From NCBI GenBank assembly GCA_026125665.1, contig JAHCKS010000009.1:1-64000 (forward strand): a stretch of 64,000 bases of DNA, read 5' to 3'. Made by a program: the position numbers and the translations under genes. This document shows, in pieces, positions 21,528-32,496 of the stretch (position 1 is its first letter; each line of letters opens with the position of its first letter). The DNA is from Rubrivivax sp. GTDB taxonomy: Bacteria > Pseudomonadota > Gammaproteobacteria > Burkholderiales > Burkholderiaceae_C. The notes under the pieces are model-generated. The model saw nothing but the letters and a program-made list of their open reading frames with translations. It made no database searches and had not been told where the DNA came from.

Positions 21528-22567
21528 TAGTCGAACAGCACCGCACCCCAGGTGAACCCGCCGCCCACGCCCTCGAGCATGACGGTGTCGCCGCGCCTGA
21601 GACGGCCGCTCTTCACCGCCACGTCCAGCGCCAGCGGCACCGATGCGGCCGAGGTGTTGCCGTGCTCGTCGACGGTGGCCACGAGCTTCTCAAGCGGCAG
21701 CTTCAGCTTGCGCGCCGTGCCCTGCATGATGCGGATGTTGGCCTGGTGAGGAATCAGCCAGTCGAGGTCGGCCTCGGTGCGCCCGGCCTTCTCCAGCACG
21801 GCACGCGCCGCGCTTTCGAGCACGCCGACGGCGAGCTTGAACACGGCCGGGCCGTCCATCTTCAGCAGCGGCGTGCCGCTGACCTGGCCGCCGGCCACGG
21901 TGCCCGGCGTGCACAGGATGCCCAGGTGCCGCCCGTCGGCATGCAGGTCGGCGGCGAGGATGCCAGGCGACGAGCTCGCTTCCACGACCACGGCTCCTGC
22001 ACCGTCGCCGAAGAGCACACAGGTCGTGCGGTCGTTGAAGTCGAGGATGCGCGAGAACACCTCGGCTCCGACGACGAGGGCGCAGCGGGCGCTGCCGGCA
22101 CGCACCATCGCGTCGGCCACGGTGAGCGCGTAGACGAAGCCCGAGCACACCGCCTGCAGGTCGAACGCCGCGCAGCCGTGCACGCCGAGCTTGTGCTGCA
22201 GGATCGACGCCGTGGACGGGAACACCATGTCCGGCGTCGACGTGGCGACGATGATGAGGTCGACGTCGCTCGGCTTGCGGCCGGCCGATTCGAGCGCATC
22301 GCGGGCGGCGGGCAACGCCAGGTCGCTGGCGTTGACGCCGTCGTCGGCGAAGTGACGGGCGCGGATGCCCGTGCGCTCGACGATCCACTCGTCGCTCGTC
22401 TCGATGCCGCGCGCCGCGAGCATCGCCACCATGTCGTGGTTCGTCAGCCGCCGCGGCGGCAGGTAGCTGCCGGTGCCGGTGATGCGCGAGAAGCGCGCTC
22501 CGGTCACGGCCGGCGCGCCGTGCGAGCGCGCCGCAGTGGAGGACGGCACGGATGAAGGGGCGGTCAT
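21524..22567 (-). CDS. fabH: 3-oxoacyl-[ACP] synthase III FabH
   Basis: FabH starts fatty acid synthesis by condensing acetyl-CoA with malonyl-ACP. The 347-residue product has Cys141 in [12 protein letters not shown], the His motif [10 protein letters not shown] and the Asn motif [12 protein letters not shown], completing the Cys-His-Asn triad. The start at 22567 gives about 20 residues more than usual, but it overlaps the plsX stop by 4 nt, which supports it. The stop codon lies inside the right arm of the palindromic element. Confidence 0.96.
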   Translation of the reverse strand: MTAPSSVPSSTAARSHGAPAVTGARFSRITGTGSYLPPRRLTNHDMVAMLAARGIETSDEWIVERTGIRARHFADDGVNASDLALPAARDALESAGRKPSDVDLIIVATSTPDMVFPSTASILQHKLGVHGCAAFDLQAVCSGFVYALTVADAMVRAGSARCALVVGAEVFSRILDFNDRTTCVLFGDGAGAVVVEASSSPGILAADLHADGRHLGILCTPGTVAGGQVSGTPLLKMDGPAVFKLAVGVLESAARAVLEKAGRTEADLDWLIPHQANIRIMQGTARKLKLPLEKLVATVDEHGNTSAASVPLALDVAVKSGRLRRGDTVMLEGVGGGFTWGAVLFDY

Positions 22568-23652
22568 GCGGCTTGCTCGGGCGCAACGGCCCCGGAGGGC
22601 AGAGCCGCGAGCACGGGGCCGATGCGGTCGTGCACGCGGGCCAGCAACCGGTTGCGCGCGGCATCATAAGCCCGGGCGAGCGCACTCTCGAAGGCGTAGG
22701 CATCGGCCGAGCCGTGGCTCTTGAAGACGAGCCCGCGCAGCCCCAGCAGCGCCGCGCCGTTGTAGCGGCGCGGATCGACGCGGGTCTTGAAGTGCTTGAG
22801 CACCGGCAGCGCCACGAGCGCCGCGAGCTTGGTCCACACCGAGCGAGTGAACTCCTCGCGGATGAACTCGGTCAGCATCGACGCCAGGCCCTCGCTCGTC
22901 TTCAGCAGCACGTTGCCCACGAAGCCGTCGCAGACGACGATGTCCACCGTGCCCTTGAAGATGTCGTTGCCCTCGACGTTGCCGAAGAAGTTGATGTGGC
23001 CGGCCGCGCCGGCGGCGCGCAGCAGCTCGCCGGCGCGCTTGATGGTTTCGCTGCCCTTGATGGCCTCCTCGCCGATGTTGAGCAGGCCCACCGTCGGCTC
23101 CTCCTTGCCGTCGACGGCCGAGACGAGCGCGCTGCCCATCACCGCGAACTGCAGCAGGTGCTCGGGCGTGCAGTCGACGTTGGCTCCGAGGTCGAGCACG
23201 GTGGTGAAGCTGTCCCGGCGGTTCGGCATCACGGTGGCGATGGCCGGGCGGTCGATGCCCTCGTGCGTCTTCAGCACGTAGCGCGCCACGGCCATCAACG
23301 CACCGGTGTTGCCGGCCGAGACGCAGGCGTCGGCCGCGGGGCTGCCTTCGCCGGCCGGCTTGAGCTGGGCGATTGCCACGCGCATCGACGAGTCGCGCTT
23401 CTTGCGCAGCGCGACCTCGACGGGGTCGTCCATCGCCACGACCTCGGACGCGGCGACCACCCGGCAGCGCGGCCACGCGGCGGCCGCGGCCAGCGCGGCC
23501 TCGGTGCCGACGAGCAGCAGTTCCGCAGCGGGGTGCTTGTCGAGGAACGCACGGCAGGCCGGCAGCGTGACCGCCGGGCCGTGGTCGCCGCCCATGCAGT
23601 CCACGGCAACGCGCACCGTGGCCAGCGGTGCAGGTGAGTGGTGCGGGTGCAC
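22564..23652 (-). CDS. plsX: Phosphate acyltransferase PlsX
   Basis: PlsX makes acyl phosphate from acyl-ACP for phospholipid synthesis. The 362-residue protein contains the family start [31 protein letters not shown] and [14 protein letters not shown]. The outermost start is GTG at 23652. A later GTG (reading [10 protein letters not shown]) would give a more usual N-terminus, and neither has a strong Shine-Dalgarno. The gene follows rpmF and precedes fabH, the standard order. Confidence 0.95.
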   Translation of the reverse strand: MHPHHSPAPLATVRVAVDCMGGDHGPAVTLPACRAFLDKHPAAELLLVGTEAALAAAAAWPRCRVVAASEVVAMDDPVEVALRKKRDSSMRVAIAQLKPAGEGSPAADACVSAGNTGALMAVARYVLKTHEGIDRPAIATVMPNRRDSFTTVLDLGANVDCTPEHLLQFAVMGSALVSAVDGKEEPTVGLLNIGEEAIKGSETIKRAGELLRAAGAAGHINFFGNVEGNDIFKGTVDIVVCDGFVGNVLLKTSEGLASMLTEFIREEFTRSVWTKLAALVALPVLKHFKTRVDPRRYNGAALLGLRGLVFKSHGSADAYAFESALARAYDAARNRLLARVHDRIGPVLAALPSGAVAPEQAA

Positions 23653-23717
23653 GGGGCTTGGGGCAGGCGGGCCCGGCCCGGGTCAGTGCGCCAGAGCCGG
23701 GCGGACGCGTTGCCGCG

Positions 23718-23900
23718 TCAGGCGTCGGCCTTCGTCTTCAGGACCTTGCGCCCGCGGTAGAAGCCGGTGGGCGAGATGTGGTGGCGCAGATGCACCTCGC
23801 CGGTGGTCGGCTCCACGGCCGTGCCGGGCGTGGCCAGCGCGTTGTGCGAGCGATGCATGCCGCGCTTGGAGGGCGACTTCTTGTTCTGCTGAACAGCCAT
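23718..23900 (-). CDS. rpmF: 50S ribosomal protein L32
   Basis: L32 is a small protein of the large ribosomal subunit. The 60-residue product [20 protein letters not shown] onwards is complete and starts at 23900 behind AGGAG. It has the conserved Lys/Arg-rich N-terminus and [15 protein letters not shown]. The zinc-binding cysteines found in some L32 forms are absent, as in most proteobacteria. It heads the plsX-fab group. Confidence 0.96.
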   Translation of the reverse strand: MAVQQNKKSPSKRGMHRSHNALATPGTAVEPTTGEVHLRHHISPTGFYRGRKVLKTKADA

Positions 23901-24229
23901 TTCGAGAATCTCCTGGGGAGCGGTGACGCGCGAAGGCCGTCGGGCGTGGCGGGCGGGTCGCTGGGACCCTTCTCCGCCCTTCTCCGGCCGGCCCGGCATC
24001 CACCGACGGGCGCGGCGCGTCCCGGCGCACGAGGGAAGGTCAGGTCGGTGCCCCTGCATTGCCGAAGGCCTGCTGCGTTGCGCAGCCGGGGCGATCTTGC
24101 CCGCGGCCGGCCATGGGGCACGTGGACGGCCGGGCGCGAAGCTGCGGAGTGTACCACCGGGGCCAGCGCGCCCGCGGGCCGGGACCGGTGGCAACCGGCA
24201 GCACCGTCACCGCCGGAGCGCGCCGCGGC
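23901..24229. other. 329-bp gap between yceD and rpmF
   Basis: The two genes are normally close together. Here the gap holds no supported gene. It contains a minus-strand TACACT hexamer (24148-24153) that may be a -10 element for rpmF, and several GC-rich inverted repeats such as GGCCGGCC near 23985. Nothing else was recognised. Confidence 0.5.
24148..24153 (-). promoter_or_regulatory. Candidate -10 element for the rpmF-plsX-fab operon
   Basis: A minus-strand TACACT hexamer preceded by GG and followed by CCGC lies about 250 nt upstream of rpmF. A start there would give a long leader. No good -35 element was found at the expected spacing, so confidence is low. Confidence 0.28.
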
Positions 24230-24871
24230 TCAGCCCTCGGTTGGCTTGGGTCGACGCAGAGCCCGCAGCGCTGCGAACGGGTGTGGCGCCGGGGACGCGT
24301 CGTCGCCCGCTCCCCGCGGTACCGCCCCGGGCGCCGCGCCGCCCTCGGCCTGCAGCGCGGCGGGCGGCTGCGGGCAGGCTTCGTGCCTGGGCACGAGCGG
24401 CATCGCCAGCAGCAACTCGTCCTCCACGAGCGCGCGCAGGTCCAGGCGCGACGGCATCGCCAGCACGTCGTCCTCCAGTTCCTCGTCCAGGCGCGCCGCC
24501 TCTTCCTCGTCGTCGACGAAGCGGATGCGGCGCTGCACCACGAGGGGCACGGCCATCGGCTGCAGGCAGCGCTGGCACTCGAGGCCGACGATTGCGTGCA
24601 GGTCCAGATCGATGGCGCAATGCTCCACACCGCCGGCCAGGCGCAGCGTCGTGCCACCGGCGCTCCAAACGACCCCATCGTCTGCCGCCGCGTCGCCGTT
24701 GGCACCGGCCGGCGCAGGTAACGGAGCGCCATCGGCCGATCGCAGCACGCTCTCGGCGAGCCTGGGCAGCTCCGCGAGGGCCCAGCGCCCGTGCAAGTGC
24801 GCCCCTTCGCGGCAGAAGGCGGCCACGTCGAGCGCCAGCGGGGCATGGGTACGGCGTGACGAACGCGCCAT
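24230..24871 (-). CDS. yceD: DUF177 (YceD) family protein
   Basis: YceD proteins are encoded beside rpmF in most bacteria and have been linked to 23S rRNA accumulation. The 213-residue product has the family core LECQRCLQPMAVPL (paired cysteines) and the acidic stretch RFVDDEEEAARLDEELEDD, followed by DLRALVEDELLLAMPLVPRH. The C-terminal tail ends FAALRALRRPKPTEG, typical of the family. The start at 24871 is only 30 bp from the divergent maf gene. A TACACT hexamer at 24882-24887 on the minus strand could be its -10 element, which would give a very short leader. Confidence 0.9.
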   Translation of the reverse strand: MARSSRRTHAPLALDVAAFCREGAHLHGRWALAELPRLAESVLRSADGAPLPAPAGANGDAAADDGVVWSAGGTTLRLAGGVEHCAIDLDLHAIVGLECQRCLQPMAVPLVVQRRIRFVDDEEEAARLDEELEDDVLAMPSRLDLRALVEDELLLAMPLVPRHEACPQPPAALQAEGGAAPGAVPRGAGDDASPAPHPFAALRALRRPKPTEG

Positions 24872-24901
24872 GATGCGGGGGAGTGTAGGCGTGATGAAAC
24901 A

Positions 24902-25573
24902 ATGCCCGGCATGCCGGCCCCTGCCCCCGCCGCCCCTGTCGGACCCGCCACGTCTGCCGCCGGCGCGGCGACGCGTACCCACGCGGCGCGGCCGCCGCTG
25001 ATCCTGGCCTCGACGTCGCCGTACCGGCGCGAGTTGCTCGGGCGGCTGCGGCTGGTGTTCGACGTGGCCGCGCCCGGCGTCGACGAGACACCGCATCCCG
25101 GCGAACGGCCGGCCGAGCTCGCCGGGCGCCTGAGCCGCGCCAAGGCGCAGGCCGTGGCGGCGCGCCACCCGGGTGCCGTCGTCATCGGCTCCGACCAGGT
25201 GTGCGAGCTCGACGGCGAGGCGCTCGGCAAGCCCGGCACGCACGAGCGCGCCGTGCAGCAGCTGCACCGGCTGAGCGGCCGACGCGCCGTGTTCCACACC
25301 TCGGTGTGCGTGCTGCGTCGCGACACCGGCTACGAGGCGCACGACGCGGCCCCGGTCGTGGTGCGCTTCCGCGTGCTTGCCGCCGACGAGATCGAGCACT
25401 ACCTGCGCACCGAACAGCCCTACGACTGCGCCGGCAGCGCCAAGTGCGAGACCCTGGGCATCGCGCTGCTGGAGGCCATCGAGTCCGACGACCCGACCGC
25501 GCTCGTCGGCCTGCCGCTGATCCGCACCAGCCGCATGCTGCGCGCGGCGGGCATCGACGTGCTGCGGCCCTGA
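24902..25573 (+). CDS. yceF: Maf-type nucleotide pyrophosphatase (YceF-like)
   Basis: Maf proteins hydrolyse non-canonical or modified nucleoside triphosphates; the YceF subgroup prefers 7-methyl-GTP. The 223-residue protein has the phosphate-binding start LILASTSPYRRELLGRLRL, the catalytic IGSDQVCELDG and the KPGTHERAVQQL segment. The SDQV form of the motif fits the YceF subgroup rather than the YhdE (SADT) type. About 30 Ala/Pro-rich residues precede the usual N-terminus, so a later start is possible. The stop overlaps the start of the next gene as TGATG. Confidence 0.9.
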   Translation: MPGMPAPAPAAPVGPATSAAGAATRTHAARPPLILASTSPYRRELLGRLRLVFDVAAPGVDETPHPGERPAELAGRLSRAKAQAVAARHPGAVVIGSDQVCELDGEALGKPGTHERAVQQLHRLSGRRAVFHTSVCVLRRDTGYEAHDAAPVVVRFRVLAADEIEHYLRTEQPYDCAGSAKCETLGIALLEAIESDDPTALVGLPLIRTSRMLRAAGIDVLRP

Positions 25574-26460
25574 TGCTGCCGGCCGCGCCGCCGCCGCCCG
25601 CACCGGGGGTCTCGTCGTCGCCCCCGCCGCCGTCCGTCACGCCGCGCGGGCATCTCTGGCTCGTGCCGAACACGCTGGACCTCGGCGCCGCGCCGCAGCC
25701 GCTGGACGCGGTGCTGCCGACGGCGGTGCTGCAGCGCGCGGCCAGGCTGCAACACTGGCTCGTCGAGGACGCGAAGACCGCACGCGCCTTCCTCAAGCGC
25801 GTGCACGAGATGGTGCCGTTGCAGCAGCCGCTGCAGGCGCTGTCCATCACCGAGCTGCCGCGGGCAGCGAAGGGCCGGCCGGTGGCGCCAGCGGCCGCGC
25901 GAACCGGCGCCATGGGTGGCCGCGGCACCCCGGGCGAACACGGAGGTGCCCGCGCCGGCCCCGCGGCGCAGCTGCTCGCGCCGGCGGTGGCCGGCCACGA
26001 CATGGGCCTGCTCAGCGAAGCAGGCCTGCCTGGCGTGGCCGACCCCGGCGCGGAGATGGTGGCAGCTGCACACGCGCTTGGGCTCGTCGTCGTGCCGCTG
26101 CCCGGCGCGAGTTCGCTGATGCTGGCGCTGGCCGCCAGCGGCCTGCACGGCCAGCGCTTCGCCTTCGTCGGCTACCTGCCGCAGGACGCGGCGGCACGCC
26201 GCACGCGCATCCGCGAGCTGGAGAGCCGTTCGCGGCAGGCCCACGAGACGCAGATCTTCATCGAGACGCCCTACCGCAACGGCGCGCTGCTGGCTGCCGT
26301 GCTCGAATGCGCGGCACCGGCCACGCAGCTGGCGGTGAGCGTCGGGCTCACGTTGCCCGAAGGCTGGAGCCGCACGGCCACCATTGCCGAGTGGCGGCGC
26401 AGCCCGCCCGGCGGCGCCCTCTCCGACCGCATGCCGGCAGTGTTCCTGCTTCAGGCTTGA
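25573..26460 (+). CDS. Tetrapyrrole-methylase family SAM-dependent methyltransferase (RsmI paralogue)
   Basis: The 295-residue protein resembles RsmI, the 16S rRNA C1402 2'-O-methyltransferase, but is a distinct paralogue found next to maf in Betaproteobacteria. Visible family features are HLWLVPNTLDLG near the N-terminus, GLLSEAGLPGVADPGAEMV, VPLPGASSLMLALAASGL and a C-terminal FIETPYRN block. The N-terminal residues 1-25 are Pro/Ala-rich, and residues 95-140 hold a low-complexity Gly/Ala insertion. Coupling to maf (TGATG) suggests a shared role in nucleotide or RNA housekeeping. The substrate is unknown. Confidence 0.8.
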   Translation: MLPAAPPPPAPGVSSSPPPPSVTPRGHLWLVPNTLDLGAAPQPLDAVLPTAVLQRAARLQHWLVEDAKTARAFLKRVHEMVPLQQPLQALSITELPRAAKGRPVAPAAARTGAMGGRGTPGEHGGARAGPAAQLLAPAVAGHDMGLLSEAGLPGVADPGAEMVAAAHALGLVVVPLPGASSLMLALAASGLHGQRFAFVGYLPQDAAARRTRIRELESRSRQAHETQIFIETPYRNGALLAAVLECAAPATQLAVSVGLTLPEGWSRTATIAEWRRSPPGGALSDRMPAVFLLQA

Positions 26461-26520
26461 TGTCGGGCATGGAGCTCCCCCGCTGCCGGCGCGCGGGGAC
26501 GGGCGGCAGGCCGGCGCGAC

Positions 26521-28001
<1,481 letters not shown>

Positions 28002-28002
<1 letters not shown>

Positions 28003-29135
28003 CAGGCGCGGGGTCCTTCGTGGTGACCAACCACCGGCGGTCGGCTGGCCAATGCCCTCATCCAGCGCGGCACCTTGAAGCGCACGATGCGCCAGTACAG
28101 GGCCACGTAGAGGATGGCGAACAGAGCGAGGAAGACGGCGTTCCAGGCGGAGCTGTCCCAGAACAGCACGGCCGGCACGACCGAGATCATGCACAGCAGC
28201 CACAGGAACGGCGAAGTCATCGAGTTGCGGCGCGTCAGCGCACGGGCGCTGGTGTCACCCACCGCCCAGCGCATCAGGCGCCGGTAGATCAGGGAATGCA
28301 GGTGAATGCCGTCAGGCATGCTCGGTGGCACCGCGCGGAGGACCCGCCGTCGGTAGATGGAGAACAGGGTCTCGAACACCGGGTAGATGCACACCAGCAG
28401 CGGGAACAGCGGCGAGACCTCGCGATTGCGCACGAGCAGCAGGATGGAGATCTCGGCAACGAAGAAGCCCAGGAAGTAGGCACCACCGTCGCCGAGGAAG
28501 ATGAGACCAGCCGGATAGTTCCAGAGGAAGAAGCCGAGCACCGCCCCGATCCCGGCCAGGGCCAGCGTGCCGACGAACGGGTCGCCCACCTGGAAGGCGA
28601 CATAGGCCAGCGCCCCCAGCATGATCATCACGCACATCGAGGCGAGGCCGTTGAAGCCGTCGATGATGTTGATCGAGTTGGCGATGCCGGCCACGGCGAA
28701 GACCGTGAGCAGTGTCGCGCCGGCCGCGTGCGCGACGAACCAGTCCAGCCCGGGGATGTCGGTGCGGACGATCGCCGAGTCCAGCACCCATATGGCCAGC
28801 AGCGCCGATACGGCCGCAGCCAGCAAGCGATGCAGCGGGCGAACCCGCTTTGTCACGTCCTCCATCAGCCCGGCCGCGAAGGCCGGCACTCCGCAGACCA
28901 GCAGTGCGGCCGCCATCTTGAACGCCGCCGGCCCAATCAGCCACAGCGGCACCAGAGCGACCAGCAGCCCACCGAAGATCCCCAGCCCCCCGACCCGCGC
29001 CACCGGACGCGCGTGGAACTTCTGGGGGCCCGACGTGTCGCTGTCCAGCATCAGCGCACCGCGCGTCTTGGTCGCGTGCACGACCAGCAGCGTGATGGCA
29101 AGTGAACAAGTGAAGGCTGTCAGCCAGGCGAGCAT
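28002..29135 (-). CDS. MraY/WecA-family undecaprenyl-phosphate sugar-1-phosphate transferase
   Basis: The 377-residue integral membrane protein should start polysaccharide repeat units by moving a HexNAc-1-phosphate from a UDP-sugar to undecaprenyl phosphate. About ten hydrophobic segments are visible. Family motifs are the acidic pair at 92-93 (GLMEDVTKR), NSINIIDGFNGLA (152-164) and FLGDGGAYFLGF (213-224). It is divergent from the large export and biosynthesis operon, so it is the probable initiating enzyme for that polymer. WecA-like and TagO-like substrate choice cannot be told apart from the sequence alone. A minus-strand TAGAAT at 29142-29147, only 6 nt before the ATG, hints at leaderless expression. 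Confidence 0.9.
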
Positions 29136-29296
29136 CCGCGGATTCTAGGTCGCAGCCCCGGGGGCGCGAGGCGGGGCCGATAGAATCGCGAGCCTTTTGG
29201 GGCCGTGGCGCCTCGCCCCGGCGCCGCACGCAGCCGACGTTGCCGTTGCCCGGCGGACGGGCGCAGCCGGCCCAGCCCTGGCCAATCGCCGATGAG
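29136..29296. promoter_or_regulatory. Divergent promoter region of the polysaccharide locus
   Basis: This 161-bp region separates the initiating transferase (-) from the export operon (+). It has one TAGAAT hexamer on each strand, 29142-29147 (-) and 29181-29186 (+), the usual form of -10 elements in high-GC Betaproteobacteria. Neither has a convincing -35 at 16-18 nt. A regulator operator was not recognised. Confidence 0.38.
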
Positions 29297-31258
29297 ATGA
29301 GCTCGTCCATGATCACCCTTTGCCTGCGCCGGCTGGCGGCCTGGGCCTTGCTGGCCGCCAGCGCCGCGGGTGCGCTCGCGCAGACGACGCTCAACCCCGG
29401 CATACCCGCTGCAGGCACGCAGGCCGAGGCCGGCCAGGACGCCTCGACCACGCGGCCCATGCGCCTGCGCCAACCTGGGCCGATTGGGCCGCAAACCAAC
29501 GAGCAGGTTCGCGGCGCGAGGCCGCCCCGGGAACTCCTGCCCGTTGATCTCGGCTACGTTCAAGGCGAATTCGAGCGGTTCGTTCAGCTCCAGGCCGGCC
29601 CGGACGTCGTCATTCGCCGGTTCGGCGCCGAGCTGGTGACGAGCCGGCCACTCGAGCAGCCGGTCCGCCCCGGGGAGCTCCCGTCTGCAGAGCCCCGGCT
29701 CGCGGAGGTTCGTTCCGCGGAACCGGCGGAACTCAGCCCGCTCGTCCCGGACGATTACCTGATCGGTCCAGGCGACGAAGTGCTGCTCACGCTGTGGGGC
29801 TCCGTCGATGCCGATCTACGACTGATCGTCGACCGCTCGGGCCGCATCAGCATCCCCCGCGTGGGCGCGGTACAGGTGTCGGGCGTGCGCATGTCCGAGC
29901 TGCCGGAGCTCATCAACCGGCGCGTGGCCCAGGTGTTCCGCAACTTCCAGAGCAGCGTCTCGCTGGGTGCGCTGCGCGGCATCCGCGTCTTCGTCACCGG
30001 CTTCGTCGTCAAGCCTGGCTCGTACACCTTGAACAGCCTGTCCAGTGTCGTCGGTGCGCTGATGCAGGCCGGCGGACCTTCGGCGGCAGGCAGCTTCCGC
30101 AACATCGAGCTTCGCCGCGGGGCGGAGGTGGTCAGCCGATTCGACCTTTATGACCTCTTGCTCAAGGGTGACCGATCGGCGGACCGCGTCGTCCAAGCAG
30201 GCGATGTCGTGCATGTCGGCGCGGTCGGCACGCAGGTCGGCTTCATCGGCAGCGTGAACAAGCCGGCCGTGCTGGAGCTCAAGTCCGGCGAGACGGTGGC
30301 CGACGCGCTGCACATGGTCGGCGGGTTCACAGCGGTGGCCGACCGCGGCCGCCTCGCCGTGGAACGGCTTCGGGAGCGCAACCTCGGGCGGGTGACTGAG
30401 CTGGCGCTTCCGCAAGACGGCGCCACCACCCTGGCCAACGGCGACGTGCTGCGGGCCTTCAGCGCGGTCGATGCCGTGTTGCCGTCACAGCAGCAGAGCA
30501 AGCGAGTCAAGGTCGAGGGCGAAGTGGCTCGGCCCGGCGACTACGTCCTGCCGGCGGGCAGCTCGCTGCGCGACGCCATCCGAGCCGCCGGTGGCTACAC
30601 ACCGGCAGCCTACTTCTATGCCGCCGAACTGACGCGCGAGAGCGTGCAGCGCACGCAGCAGGAGAACTACGACCGCGCGCTGCGCGACCTGGAGACCGAC
30701 CTCGCGAGAGCGTCCGGCACGCAGCGCGTGGCCACGGCCGAGGACGCGAGCGCGCAGACGGCGAAGGTCGCGGCGACGAGCCGACTGGTCGAGCGCCTGC
30801 GCGCGCTCAAGCCGACCGGACGCATCGTGCTGCAGATGCGACCCGAGGACACCGACCTGCCCGACCTCGCGCTCGAGGACGGCGACCGCCTGCTCGTGCC
30901 GCCGCGACCAACCACGGTGGGCGTGTTCGGCAGCGTCTTCAACGCCGCCACCTACCTGCACGCGCCCGGCCGCACGATCGGCGACTACCTGCGGCTCGCG
31001 GGCGGGCCGACCAAGGGTGCCGACGAAGGCAGCATCTTCGTCATCCGCCCCAACGGCAACGTCGTCAGCGGCAGGCAGAGCCGCGGCTGGTTCGGCAGCC
31101 AGGAGAGCCTGGCATCGCTGCGAGCCGACCCGGGCGACACCGTGTTCGTGCCAGAGGAGATGGACAAGACCACCTTCCTTCAGGCGGCCAAGGACTGGAC
31201 TCAGATCATCTTCCAGTTCGGGCTGGGGGTGGCGGGGATCGTGAGCGCCACGCGATGA
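29297..31258 (+). CDS. SLBB-domain polysaccharide export protein (OPX family)
   Basis: The 653-residue protein belongs to the outer-membrane polysaccharide export family. After a signal peptide (LRRLAAWALLAASAAGALA) it has the poly-export domain (about 150-235, LIGPGDEVLLTLWGSVDAD) and several SLBB domains, the clearest near GFVVKPGSYTLNSLSSVVGA, GEVARPGDYVLPAGSSLRD and FGSVFNAATYLHAPGRTIGD. There is a C-terminal hydrophobic stretch (WTQIIFQFGLGVAGI). Unlike Wza, no lipobox cysteine follows the signal sequence. The start at 29297 was chosen over the more upstream in-frame ATG at 29240 because it puts the signal peptide at the N-terminus. The next gene overlaps by 4 nt. Confidence 0.88.
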   Translation: MSSSMITLCLRRLAAWALLAASAAGALAQTTLNPGIPAAGTQAEAGQDASTTRPMRLRQPGPIGPQTNEQVRGARPPRELLPVDLGYVQGEFERFVQLQAGPDVVIRRFGAELVTSRPLEQPVRPGELPSAEPRLAEVRSAEPAELSPLVPDDYLIGPGDEVLLTLWGSVDADLRLIVDRSGRISIPRVGAVQVSGVRMSELPELINRRVAQVFRNFQSSVSLGALRGIRVFVTGFVVKPGSYTLNSLSSVVGALMQAGGPSAAGSFRNIELRRGAEVVSRFDLYDLLLKGDRSADRVVQAGDVVHVGAVGTQVGFIGSVNKPAVLELKSGETVADALHMVGGFTAVADRGRLAVERLRERNLGRVTELALPQDGATTLANGDVLRAFSAVDAVLPSQQQSKRVKVEGEVARPGDYVLPAGSSLRDAIRAAGGYTPAAYFYAAELTRESVQRTQQENYDRALRDLETDLARASGTQRVATAEDASAQTAKVAATSRLVERLRALKPTGRIVLQMRPEDTDLPDLALEDGDRLLVPPRPTTVGVFGSVFNAATYLHAPGRTIGDYLRLAGGPTKGADEGSIFVIRPNGNVVSGRQSRGWFGSQESLASLRADPGDTVFVPEEMDKTTFLQAAKDWTQIIFQFGLGVAGIVSATR

Positions 31259-32433
31259 GCGCTGCAGCAGGCACTGACGACACTGTCGCGCCTCTAGATG
31301 GCGAGGATGCGCGTGGCGTTGCACCGATCGATGTCCTCGTCGCGGTCGCCGGGCGGTGGCGCACGCTTATCGTGGCACCGCTCTCGGCGGGGTTGATCGC
31401 CCTGGGCGGCACCTACTTGATCGATCCCCTCTACACCGCTCGGACGTCGATCCTGGCACCGGCTTCACAAGGCAGCGCGGCCGCCAGCGCCTTGGCTGCG
31501 CTCGGCAACCTCGGGGCGCTGGCCGGAGGGGCGGTAACTGCACGCACACCGGCCGACCAGTTGGTCGCCCTGTTGGAGAGTGAGACCATCGCCGAGCGCA
31601 TGCTCGATCACTTCGATCTGGTGAAGCTGTATCGCAGTGATCTCCGTCTCGAGGCCCGCCGAGTACTGCGTGCGCGCTCACGCATCGCCGCGGGAAGGAA
31701 GGATGGGCTAATCGCCATCGAGGTCGAGGACACTGATCCGCAGCGCGCCGCGGAGATGGCCAATCGCTACGTCGAGGAGCTGCGCAGGCTGAGCGCCACG
31801 CTCGCCGTGACAGAGGCCCAGCAGCGGCGGGCCTTCTTCGAGACACATCTCGAGAAGACGCGCGACGAACTGGCGCGAGCTCAGCGCGCGCTGCAGGCGA
31901 GCGGGTTCGACTCCGGCGCACTGCGCGCCGAGCCGCGCGCCGCGGCCGAGCAGTACGCGCGAATCAAGGCCGACACCACGGCAGCTGAGGTGCGGCTTCA
32001 GATCCTGACCACCCGGCTGACGGACAACGCTCCCGAGGTGCAGCAGGCTCGGTCGGCGTTGCTGGCGCTGCGCGACAAGCTGTCCGAGTTGGAACGCGCC
32101 GACGACGCTTCGCGCGGCGCCGACTATGTCGGCCGCTTTCGCGACTTCAAGTACCAAGAGACCCTGTACGAGATGTTCGCTCGCCAGTACGAACTGGCCC
32201 GTGTAGACGAAAGCCGCGAGGGGGTGCTGATACAGGTGGTCGATCCAGCCGTGGCGCCGGAGTGGAAGTCGAGCCCCAAGCGCGCGCTGATCGCCACCGT
32301 GGCGACGATCGTCTCGACGGCGCTCCTGCTGGTTGCCGTGGCGCTGCATTGCTGGTTCCAGCTGGCGCGTGACGCCGACCCACGCGCCACGGCCGGCCTA
32401 CAACGGATCTGGCAGGCAATTCGACGCAGGTAG
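31255..32433 (+). CDS. Wzz-type chain-length determinant protein without kinase domain
   Basis: This 392-residue inner-membrane protein should control polymer length with the Wzy-like polymerase. It has an N-terminal membrane segment (about 38-56, TLIVAPLSAGLIALGGTYL), a periplasmic region with long helices (about 170-300, rich in Arg, Glu and Ala) and a second membrane segment (about 345-370). The Pro-rich motif before the second segment (VVDPAVAPEWKSSPKRA) is typical of Wzz/GumC proteins. The chain ends soon after, so the tyrosine-kinase half found in Wzc is missing. It overlaps the OPX gene (ATGA). Confidence 0.87.
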   Translation: MSAAAGTDDTVAPLDGEDARGVAPIDVLVAVAGRWRTLIVAPLSAGLIALGGTYLIDPLYTARTSILAPASQGSAAASALAALGNLGALAGGAVTARTPADQLVALLESETIAERMLDHFDLVKLYRSDLRLEARRVLRARSRIAAGRKDGLIAIEVEDTDPQRAAEMANRYVEELRRLSATLAVTEAQQRRAFFETHLEKTRDELARAQRALQASGFDSGALRAEPRAAAEQYARIKADTTAAEVRLQILTTRLTDNAPEVQQARSALLALRDKLSELERADDASRGADYVGRFRDFKYQETLYEMFARQYELARVDESREGVLIQVVDPAVAPEWKSSPKRALIATVATIVSTALLLVAVALHCWFQLARDADPRATAGLQRIWQAIRRR

Positions 32434-32496
32434 GCGCGAGGCCGCCTTGCGATTGGATCGGCGTCTACAATGCGTTCAATGCCTGAACAGGAGAAG

